The position numbers were made by a program, and so were the translations under genes. Under the pieces are notes generated by a model. The model did no database searches, was not told the DNA's origin, and saw only the letters and a list, made by a program, of their open reading frames with translations. This document shows positions 56,282-64,000 of a stretch of DNA of 64,000 nt, one piece after another (position 1 is the first letter of the stretch; every line of letters begins with the position of its first letter). The DNA is from Symsagittifera roscoffensis (lineage: Eukaryota > Xenacoelomorpha > Acoela > Convolutidae): the NCBI RefSeq assembly GCF_963678635.1, contig NC_087070.1:18941318-19005317 (forward strand), given 5' to 3'.

Positions 56282-56649
56282 TCATCTACATTCTTTCCCA
56301 ACCATATTGAACTTGCTAAAAATCAAAAAGGAATTGGGAGACTTTTTTGGTCCCAAAAACCCTTTAACAGAAAACTTTACTTTGAACCTTGCTTGCAGTT
56401 GCTAAAGAAAATGAATTAGGTAAAATCGAAAAAACCCACCAAAAATATCTTGGCGAAAAAGGAGAAAGGATATCAGCAATACGGAATACTGTTATACACG
56501 ATGCTGAAAACCTTGGACTCGTTCCTCTATTGGAACCCTATTCTGACAAAGAGTTTATTTTTTAACACGGTAAAAATTACTAGTGAATTCGTTGCAAAAC
56601 TTTCAATTTGAATTAAAATTATTTTGGCAAGATTTTAATAAACAACTAT

Positions 56650-57151
56650 TCAATAATTATTAGAAAAATTGATGCGCTCAGTATTTACAGAACCATAACC
56701 ATTAATGAAACAATCAACAATTCTTAACAAATCAGACTCACACTTTGAGTTTTGAAATTTTCGAATCCTTTCCAAAAACGCTGATGCAAGAGTTTGGGTA
56801 GACGCAAGCTTCTGAGCAGAACTGAGTTGATGTCTCTTGAATTTTATTGCGCAATCGATTGAAAACTTCACCTCTTGATGAAATAACATTGGAATAAAAA
56901 GTGTATTTCTATACAGTATAAATACAGTCAACAAATTGGCAAGTGAAATTATATTTATCTTATCTTTGCAAAAATTGATCGAGCGATGGTCCCATTAATA
57001 CTAAGTGAAACTTGCAATTTTCCACTGGGCGGTATGATGAATCGTTAGATACACAGCAGTAGTCCTGGTTGACAATGAACTTTTCATAAAATTTTTCTGA
57101 GACATAGATAAGAAAAAGAGGTTTTGAATTTTTATCCAAATAAAAAAACAC
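56650..57151 (-). CDS. Array minus-strand ORF pair, unit 2
   Basis: Upstream frame (56960-57151, 63 codons): MFFYLDKNSKPLFLIYVSEK, later SYRPVENCKFHLVLMGPSLD, ending LQR. Downstream frame (56650-56934, 94 codons) includes HQEVKFSIDCAIKFKRHQLS and ESDLLRIVDCFINGYGSVNT. They are 25 bases apart. They may be two exons, since the gap ends in an acceptor-like TATACTGTATAG but has ATAAG where a GTAAG donor would be; or one protein with a stop. The family is not recognised. Divergent from the plus-strand gene across the dyad. Confidence 0.5.
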
Positions 57152-57271
57152 TTGACGAATAGACGATGCGCTTACCGATTATTCGCTGAAAAAGATTTTT
57201 TTTATCTACTTTGAATTGCTTATGTAGTAAATCTAGCACCTACGCAATGTCCGTATTTAGATCATCACCTT

Positions 57272-57321
57272 CTCACTATTCTAACTAAAGTAATATTACC
57301 TTATTCGGAATAAGCAGTGAG
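57272..57321. promoter_or_regulatory. Dyad, unit 2 (imperfect)
   Basis: Same place as the unit 1 dyad, with about four mismatches in the arms; outer ends CTCACT/AGTGAG and central TAATATTAC are unchanged. Confidence 0.7.
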
Positions 57322-57789
57322 TCATCTACGTTTCATAGTTTCTATATATTTACAAATATCAATATTTTGAAATATCTGCTACTGATCAGTGAGCACTGAG
57401 TCTCAAATCTAAAATGTAATCATCAAAAAAAAATTTCCCAACTATATTGAACTTGCTAAAAATCAAAAAGGAATTGGGAGACTTTTTTGGTCCCAAAAAC
57501 CCTTTAACAGAAAACTTTACTTTGAACCTTGCTTGCAATTGCTAAAGAAAATGAATTAGGTAAAATCGAAAAAACCCATCAAAAATATCTTGGCGAAAAA
57601 GGAGAAAGGATATCAGCAATACGGAATACTGTTATACACGATGCTGAAAACCTTGGACTCGTTCCTCTATTGGAACCCTATTCTGACAAAGAGTTTATTT
57701 TTTAACACGGTAAAAATTACTAGTGAATTCGTTGCAAAACTTTCAATTTGAATTAAAATTATTTTGGCAAGATTTTAATAAACAACTAT

Positions 57790-58291
57790 TCAATAATTAT
57801 TAGAAAAATCGATGCGCTCAGTATTTACAGAACCATAACCATTAATGAAACAATCAACAATTCTTAACAAATCAGACTCACACTTTGAGTTTTGAAATTT
57901 TCGAATCCTTTCCAAAAACGCTGATGCAAGAGTTTGGGTAGACGCAAGCTTCTGAGCAGAACTGAGTTGATGTCTCTTGAATTTTATTGCGCAATCGATT
58001 GAAAACTTCACCTCTTGATGAAATAACATTGGAATAAAAAGTGTATTTCTATACAGTATAAATACAGTCAACAAATTGGCAAGTGAAATTATATTTATCT
58101 TATCTTTGCAAAAATTGATCGAGCGATGGTCCCATTAATACTAAGTGAAACTTGCAATTTTCCACTGGGCGGTATGATGAATCATTAGATACACAGCAGT
58201 AGTCCTGGTTGACAATGAACTTTTCATAAAATTTTTCTGAGACATAGATAAGAAAAAGAGGTTTTGAATTTTTATCCAAATAAAAAAACAC
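57790..58291 (-). CDS. Array minus-strand ORF pair, unit 3
   Basis: Same two frames as unit 2, exactly 1140 bases away. The only protein difference I see is Asn to Asp near the end (TERIDF). Both frames stay open. Confidence 0.5.
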
Positions 58292-58411
58292 TTGACGAAT
58301 AGACGATGCGCTTACCGATTATTCGCTGAAAAAGATTTTTTTTATCTACTTTGAATTGCTTATGTAGTAAATCTAGCACCTACGCAATGTCCGTATTTAG
58401 ATCATCACCTT

Positions 58412-58461
58412 CTCACTATTCTAACTAAAGTAATATTACCTTATTCGGAATAAGCAGTGAG
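58412..58461. promoter_or_regulatory. Dyad, unit 3 (imperfect)
   Basis: Identical to the unit 2 dyad; central TAATATTAC is kept. Confidence 0.7.
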
Positions 58462-58929
58462 TCATCTACGTTTCATAGTTTCTATATATTTACAAATATC
58501 AATATTTTGAAATATCTGCTACTGATCAGTGAGCACTGAGTCTCAAATCTAAAATGTAATCATCAAAAAAAAATTTCCCAACTATATTGAACTTGCTAAA
58601 AATCAAAAAGGAATTGGGAGACTTTTTTGGTCCCAAAAACCCTTTAACAGAAAACTTTACTTTGAACCTTGCTTGCAATTGCTAAAGAAAATGAATTAGG
58701 TAAAATCGAAAAAACCCATCAAAAATATCTTGGCGAAAAAGGAGAAAGGATATCAGCAATACGGAATACTGTTATACACGATGCTGAAAACCTTGGACTC
58801 GTTCCTCTATTGGAACCCTATTCTGACAAAGAGTTTATTTTTTAACACGGTAAAAATTACTAGTGAATTCGTTGCAAAACTTTCAATTTGAATTAAAATT
58901 ATTTTGGCAAGATTTTAATAAACAACTAT

Positions 58930-59431
58930 TCAATAATTATTAGAAAAATCGATGCGCTCAGTATTTACAGAACCATAACCATTAATGAAACAATCAACAA
59001 TTCTTAACAAATCAGACTCACACTTTGAGTTTTGAAATTTTCGAATCCTTTCCAAAAACGCTGATGCAAGAGTTTGGGTAGACGCAAGCTTCTGAGCAGA
59101 ACTGAGTTGATGTCTCTTGAATTTTATTGCGCAATCGAATGAAAACTTCACCTCTTGATGAAATAACATTGGAATAAAAAGTTTATTTCTATACAGTATA
59201 AATACAGTCAACAAATTGGCAAGTGAAATTATATTTATCTTATCTTTGCAAAAATTGATCGAGCGATGGTCCCATTAATACTAAGTGAAACTTGCAATTT
59301 TCCACTGGGCGGTATGATGAATCGTTAGATACACAGCAGTAGTCCTGGTTGACAATGAACTTTTCATAAAATTTTTCTGAGACATAGATAAGAAAAAGAG
59401 GTTTTGAATTTTTATCCAAATAAAAAAACAC
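58930..59431 (-). CDS. Array minus-strand ORF pair, unit 4
   Basis: Same two frames. The upstream frame is unchanged (63 codons). The downstream one has Thr to Lys (YRNKLF) and Ile to Phe (KFSFDC). Open frames in three units despite base changes suggest recent amplification rather than long neutral decay. Confidence 0.5.
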
Positions 59432-59551
59432 TTGACGAATAGACGATGCGCTTACCGATTATTCGCTGAAAAAGATTTTTTTTATCTACTTTGAATTGCT
59501 TATGTAGTAAATCTAGCACCTACGCAATGTCCGTATTTAGATCATCACCTT

Positions 59552-59601
59552 CTCACTATTCCAACTAAAGTAATATTACCTTATTCGGAATAAGCAGTGA
59601 G
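59552..59601. promoter_or_regulatory. Dyad, unit 4 (imperfect)
   Basis: As in unit 2 with one base nearer the unit 1 form (TTCCAAC). It precedes the only copy of the plus-strand gene that has its 3' half. Confidence 0.7.
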
Positions 59602-59701
59602 TCATCTACGTTTCATAGTTTCTATATATTTACAAATATCAATATTTTGAAATATCTGCTACTGATCAGTGAGCACTGAGTCTCAAATCTAAAATGTATT
59701 C

Positions 59702-60228
59702 ATGAAAAAAAAAATTCCCAACTATATTGAACTTGCTAAAAATCAAAAAAGAATTGGGAGGTTTTCTTGGTCCCAAAAACCCTGTAACAGAAAAATTTAC
59801 TTTGAACCTTGCTTCCAATTGCTAAAAAAAATTAATCGGGATAAATCAAAAAAACCCACAAAGTCTATCTTGGCGAAAAATGAGAAAGGATATCAGCAAT
59901 ACTGAATACTGCTATTCACGATGCTGAAAACCTTGGTTTCGTTCCTCTATTGGAACCCTATTCTGACAAAGACTCAACTATGGAGCAGAAACTAGCAAAC
60001 TGTCATGCGGTGTATGACATTGCAACATAAAAGAAGAGAAGAGTGTGTGTCACAGTCGAGAAGTACAGTGTGAACAAGCCATCCTAAATTCAGATTCGAC
60101 TCTTCACTGCAAAGGAGAACGAGGTCTTGAAGCAAGTTGCCTATGTCAATTGTACTTTGAACGAATTCAAAGGACTCGCCCAAGTCTTGGGAGACTCTAT
60201 GTTTGTTGATAACAGCAGTGTTCAATAG
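59702..60228 (+). pseudogene. Array-associated plus-strand gene, full-length remnant (possible PC4-like C-terminal domain)
   Basis: Starts MKKKIPNYIELAKNQKRIGR (59702). A frameshift near the QLL stretch (about 59820-59830) is inferred because in units 2-3 the other frame continues ENELGKIEKTHQKYLGEKGE. It reads on through AENLGFVPLLEPYSDKDSTM into MEQKLANCHAVYDIAT (59980). The C-terminal part has RRVCVTVEKYSVNKPS and VAYVNCTLNEFKGLAQVL before TAG at 60226. TAA stops replace Cys and Tyr codons found in the 62.1-kb copy. The strand and QW/EF-x-x-L pattern is PC4-like but weak. Units 2-4 of the array hold only the 5' half. Confidence 0.5.
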
Positions 60229-60653
60229 TTTTGTTGTGTGATGTTATTATAGTCGTGTAATTCCAATATTCATCTTCTTGAATCATTTTTTAAAATTTCT
60301 TTGAGCTGAACAGCATGAGTTGGAACAATGGTTTTTCCAGAAATCTTGTTTTAAAGCCTTAATATCATCTTTTTAATATCATTTTACAAATATCATTTTA
60401 ATATCATCTTACACTTTTTAATATCATCTTACAAAAAAAAGACCCCGAAACTTTTGCTAACTGTTTTTGAATCTCAAAGTTTATCAAACTTGCAAGCTTT
60501 GGATACATAATCAAAAATTTCTCAATTTGAGTGGACTTTGCATAATGGAAGACGTAAAGTTTTTTCAAGTTACCGTTCAGATATTAGAAAAAAAACAGAT
60601 CTTATGGATTATCGTAGAAGAAAAACACTAAAATAACAAACAAAATTTTTCAG
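60229..60653. other. No recognised feature
   Basis: AT-rich, with a short direct repeat of AATATCATTTTACAAA / AATATCATCTTAC at about 60360-60435. No gene is seen. Confidence 0.5.
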
Positions 60654-61333
60654 TTGGAAAAAGAGAAATATGATAAACTGGTTGATTTTATCTCCCCGGT
60701 TTTGTCTTATGCAGAAATATTTAAAACAACTTGTATTATTATTGACGAATGCACTGTAGAAAATCTTTTGAACAGGCGTTCAGCAAGCTTCCCCGAAATC
60801 TCAGAGAGGCGTGGTCAATGCACACATTTAGACACAACTGGCAGCGACCGACTTAATGGACTTTGAGAAGTGGCTCAGAAAAAAAGGCTCAGAACTTTAT
60901 CGGACTTTAAAAAAGTCTGAGAGCCATGAGAAGTTAAGGTCGCCTAACTCTAAAAACAAAACTGAGGAGCCTGTCAAACCCAAAGTGCTACTAAGATGTT
61001 TGCAAATCATACTAAAGTAAATTTTTGCGAAAAAAACTAGTAAGTGACAAGACTAAAGAAAAGTCGAAACTTCTTCCCTGTTCCTTGTGCAAAGGACAAC
61101 GTGCTCTCTGGCACTGTGTCGTATTTAAAAAGAAGATTGCCACAAAACGAGCCAAGTATACCGCCGAGCAGAAGCTTTGCTTTGCTTGTTTACAGGGTAA
61201 CCATAGTTTTTGGAAGTGCCCAAAAGCCAGAAAGTGTTCAAAACTTATTAAGAAAGCACTCACAACATGCTTCTACGTGGAGCAGAGAAAGCATTCCCAC
61301 CGATGGAGAATAGCAAAGACTATTCGTCTTTAA
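60654..61333 (+). pseudogene. BEL/Pao retrotransposon Gag fragment with zinc-knuckle region
   Basis: Begins with a weak coding stretch (60654-60866). A different frame at about 60835-61015 reads DLMDFEKWLRKKGSELYRTL, as in BEL Gag before the knuckles. 61025-61333 then has PCSLCKGQRALWHC and LCFACLQGNHSFWKCPKARK with a final Cys, matching the C..C/H/C plus CFxCL...H...C pattern of BEL/Pao Gag. Frames are broken. The rest of Gag is missing upstream and pol is missing downstream. Confidence 0.75.
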
Positions 61334-61375
61334 GAGAGGCAATGCGCAAAAATATGTCCACTCACGCAGTTTCCA

Positions 61376-61642
61376 GTGATGCGATTACTGAGGAGACAAC
61401 TAAAGGCCTCTTGCCTATCGCATCACTTGCCGTTTCTTGATTCGAAGAAAAAAAACGACCTTGTCCTTTGCGATAGTGATTCTACGCACTCTTTGGTATC
61501 TGCCACTTTTGTAAAGCGACTCAATTTGGTTGGTACTCCCGTTAGTCTGAACACAATTCGGTATAAATCTAGAAGGGTGATGAAAACTCATCAAATGAGG
61601 TTCGAAGTTAGTAGTAGTTGGAGGTTAAGAGGGGGGCCCTGA
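61376..61642 (+). pseudogene. BEL/Pao protease start
   Basis: 88 codons include LVLCDSDSTHSLVSATFVKR. BEL/Pao proteases read CDSGSxxS at this point, so the Gly of the D-S-G active site is Asp here. Upstream in another frame is TTKGLLPIASLAVS, the usual lead-in. The frame runs into non-protein repeat sequence (GGP) at about 61630. Confidence 0.65.
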
Positions 61643-61830
61643 GAGACCCCCATGTTTTAAGATAGGGAATTGAGCATCCGGTCTCCCAGCTATGTATCAA
61701 CATTGGGCATAGAAATTACAATGTATTAGCATAGGCAATATGATTGGTAAGGTTTCATGGTTTATGAGATGCAAGGAGAAGCATGGTAAGAAAAACTAAA
61801 TTTTTTGGACTTTGTGTGTAAGGTCTTGTT
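61608..61830. repeat. Dispersed hairpin repeat, copy 2
   Basis: Same family as 53540-53790. The stem is CTGAGAGACC (about 61631) with GGTCTCCCAG (about 61680), one mismatch, different in sequence from the stem at 53572 but in the same place. Confidence 0.65.
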
Positions 61831-62088
61831 TTTTTGTCGCTATAGTTTTGGCACGCGTTATCTAATTGGTGTAGACCAATGGTTAAATACGTGTAGGTTG
61901 TATAATGAAGTTCATTTATTTAGTTTTTTTCGTTCATGGTAAATCTGTGGTAAGAATGTTTGAGATTTTAAGATTTGGTAAAATTGACCTATTAATTATG
62001 TTATTAGACAAAATACACTTCACAACAATTCTCTATCTACCTCAAACTATGCTGAAACTTACTAAAACTTACTTGAATCGTTCCTCTA

Positions 62089-62316
62089 TTGGAACCTTAT
62101 TCTGTCAAGGACTCAAACATGGAGCAGGAAATAGCGAACTGTCATGCGGTGTATGACATAGCAACATGCAAGAAGAGAAGAGTGTGTGTCACAATCAAGA
62201 AGTACAGTGTGAACAAGCCAACCTATATTCAGATTCGACTCCTCGCTGAAGAGGAATTCTTTACTGAGGAGTCAACTAATAGTCTCTTGCCTATCGCATC
62301 ACTTGCCGTTTCTTGA
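62089..62316 (+). pseudogene. Chimeric ORF: array-associated gene 3' part fused to BEL protease lead-in
   Basis: Open for 75 codons. MEQEIANCHAVYDIATCKKR then VTIKKYSVNKPTYIQIRLLA matches 59980-60120 without its stops. At about 62260 it switches to TEESTNSLLPIASLAVS, the BEL lead-in, and stops. It is a fusion by recombination; a functional product is unlikely. It confirms the true residues at two stop positions of the 60.0-kb copy. Confidence 0.6.
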
Positions 62317-62491
62317 TTCGAAGAAAAAAACGACCTTGTCCTTTGCGATAGTGTTTCCTCGCACTCGTTGGTATCTGCCACTTTTGTAAAGCGACTCAAT
62401 TTGGTTGATACTCCCGTTAGTCTGAACACAATTCGGTATAAATCTAGAAGGGTGATGAAAACGCATCAAGTGAGGTTCGAAGTTAGTAGTA

Positions 62492-62710
62492 GTTGGAGGT
62501 TAAGAGGGGGCCCTGAGAGACCCCTATGTTTTAAGATAGGGAATAGAGCATCCGATCTCCCAGCTATGTATCAACTTTGGGCATAGAGTTTACAAGGTAT
62601 TAACATAGGGAAAATGATTGGTAAGGTTTCATGATTAATGAAATGCTAAGATAATGGTAAGAAAAACTAAATTTTTTGGATTTTGTGTGGAAATGTCTCG
62701 TTCTTTTTCG
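62492..62710. repeat. Dispersed hairpin repeat, copy 3
   Basis: Within the second half of the BEL duplication. The stem is CTGAGAGACC with GATCTCCCAG, weaker than in copy 2. The flanking AAGATAGGGAATAGAGCATC block is kept. Confidence 0.65.
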
Positions 62711-62954
62711 CCAAAATTTTGGCACGCGTTACCTAATTGGTGTATATCAATGGTTAATTACGTGTAGGTTATAGAATGAAGGTCATTTATTTAGTTTTTT
62801 CGTTCATGGTTAATTTTTGGTTAGATTTTTTGAGATTTTAAGATATGGTATAAACTGACCTATTAATTATTTTATTAGACAAAAATACTCTTCAAAACAA
62901 TTCTCTATCTACCTCAAACTATGCTGAAGCTTACTGAAGCCAAAAGCTTTAAGT

Positions 62955-63640
62955 TTTGGTTTGTTTTTTGTCGCCGCATTTGACCTAATTGTAAAATATC
63001 ATTGCTATGTTATGTGCAGAAATTAAAATTACGCACAAGTTGTATTTTAATTGGAATTATCTTGAAACATTGATACAAAATTTTGAGAAAAAAATATAGA
63101 GTTTTCCACAATTTTCACTCAAAATTTAAAATATATAAAAAAATTAACCTAATTCGAGGTCAGAAGCAGGTTATATATGATATATGGTTCTGGAAACCAG
63201 AATAAAAGCTCATGATGGCTTCAAACCTAGTGAAGCTTTAAGAAAAATCAAATTTTTTTGGAAAAATTGCAAAAAATTTGAAGTATTTAGAAAAAAATAC
63301 CAGAAATCTTAAAGTTTTGGCGATTCTTTTGTCGTTTCTGATCCGATTGAAAAATTATAACTACGTAGAGAGTTCAAAATTGAGTTCAAACTGTATCTTA
63401 GTAGGAATCATGTTGAGACAATACTACAAACTTTTGAATAAAAATATAGATTTTTTCATAATCTTCTCAAAACATTGGAATGCGATCAAGTTAATCATAA
63501 TTTGAGCTAAAATGCAGGTTATATAATGCTCTGAACCTTAGAAAAAAAGCTCATAAAAGTTGAATCGCAAATGAAACTTCCGATTTTGGGAAAAATAGAG
63601 AAATTGATGGTAATTTTTGAGAAGGTAAAGTAAAAATTAA
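62955..63640. repeat. Degenerate tandem duplication, period about 360
   Basis: TTTTGG-TT-TTTTGTCG near 62955 recurs near 63316, followed in both by a GTTGTATTTTAATTGGAATTAT / CTGTATCTTAGTAGGAATCATG-like block, then AAAAATATAGA-TTTT-CA, GCAGGTTATAT and AAAAGCTCAT. Similarity is low but in register. A plus-strand frame (63278-63505) is not supported as a gene. Confidence 0.55.
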
Positions 63641-64000
63641 TCAAATCTATTCAAAACTTTCCAGTTTCAATCTTTTATTTTTGTAACTAACTGGTTTGCC
63701 TAGTTCAGGGAGAATTTAACTAAGAATTTCAATTCAAACGAACAATAAGAGCAATATTGCTTGAAAGTACTAGATCAAACTCCATGATTTAACACCTCTG
63801 TTTTTTCTCAATGATTAACCCAAGTTTGTACAAAAATTACAAATTCTGAGAAATTTTCACGTTAATAAAAAAATTCAGATCATTGATAAAAAATGAACAG
63901 TTTATTGCTAAAATTGACTAAAAATGGGGTAAATATTTCTGAAAAGCATTTTAGATGTTGGATGAAATTCAATAAAGTCTTCTTCATAACTGATGATTAT
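63641..64000. other. No recognised feature
   Basis: AT-rich terminal stretch with no supported ORF, repeat or RNA gene. Confidence 0.5.

Larger units (their letters stand above)
55553..59970. repeat. Four-unit tandem array, 1140-base period
   Basis: Unit borders: 55553-56550 (998 bases), 56551-57690, 57691-58830, 58831-59970 (about 1140 each). Units 2 and 3 differ at only a few positions. Unit 1 is more diverged and lacks two blocks (about 55 and 100 bases). Each unit holds a minus-strand ORF pair, a dyad and the 5' part of a plus-strand gene; only after unit 4 does that gene continue into its 3' part. The array therefore arose by repeated duplication of an internal segment with its right border inside the plus-strand gene. 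Confidence 0.92.
61385..62945 (+). repeat. Tandem duplication, 877-base period, of BEL protease plus hairpin repeat
   Basis: 61385-62072 is repeated at 62262-62945 (TACTGAGGAG-CAACTA starts both; CTACCTCAAACTATGCTGAA ends both). The 190 bases between (62073-62261) are the array-associated gene fragment. Both copies are decayed. Confidence 0.85.

Noticed and set aside
56650-59431. Calling the array minus-strand ORFs a viral Rep protein because of the TAATATTAC dyad
   Set aside because: No HUH, Walker or other Rep motif is visible in the translations, so only the dyad itself is reported.
60654-60866. Independent gene at the start of the BEL fragment
   Set aside because: Its position directly before the BEL Gag zinc region and the frame change inside it make it part of the broken Gag, not a separate gene.

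Overview
The window looks like nuclear DNA of an invertebrate animal. It is AT-rich. The one conserved cellular gene is cut by spliceosomal introns: five exons of a plasma-membrane-type Ca2+ ATPase, reading right to left between about 50.3 and 53.0 kb. It also carries Ty3/Gypsy elements with an Env-like region and a BEL/Pao fragment, a clade known from animals. A 200-N scaffold gap lies at 32143-32342. I cannot name the species. Almost everything here is mobile DNA in decay, and I see no complete protein-coding gene.

Layout. (1) 1-15925, minus strand: a rearranged Ty3/Gypsy element (copy B) reading gag, protease (PR), reverse transcriptase (RT), RNase H, integrase (INT), a proline-rich membrane ORF and an Env-like ORF; the Env part is duplicated in tandem. 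(2) 15926-23040, minus: a second copy (A), cut off inside integrase and fused to the leader of copy B. (3) 23041-33100: non-coding repeat DNA upstream of gag, present several times in both orientations, forming a large palindrome around an (AT)29 tract, plus the gap. (4) 33050-45660, plus strand: a third Gypsy element (copies C and D), whose gag-to-protease region is duplicated in tandem (about 3.0 kb) and which stops before Env. (5) 45.7-50.2 kb: mostly unassigned, with degenerate repeats, a 190-base inverted repeat and one possible exon. (6) 50.3-53.0 kb, minus: the Ca2+ ATPase remnant, with a frameshift from an 8-base duplication, a GT-to-AT splice-donor change and an altered TGDN motif. 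A tRNA-Leu-like sequence lies in one of its introns.

(7) 53.5-60.2 kb is the most unusual stretch. It has a remnant resembling the DNA polymerase B of Polinton/Maverick or adintovirus-like elements, two small ORFs that may carry a PC4-like (ssDNA-binding) fold, and a four-unit tandem array with an exact 1140-base period in its last three units. Each unit carries two divergent ORFs flanking a dyad centred on GGTAATATTACC. I read this as remains of an integrated DNA virus-like or self-replicating element that was amplified in place. (8) 60.6-63.0 kb, plus: BEL/Pao gag and protease fragments in an 877-base duplication, carrying a hairpin repeat also found at 53.5 kb, and a piece of the array-associated gene fused to BEL sequence. 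The last kilobase is AT-rich with a degenerate repeat.

The Gypsy copies share the same gene order and differ in their lesions, so together they outline the family's architecture while none appears able to act alone.
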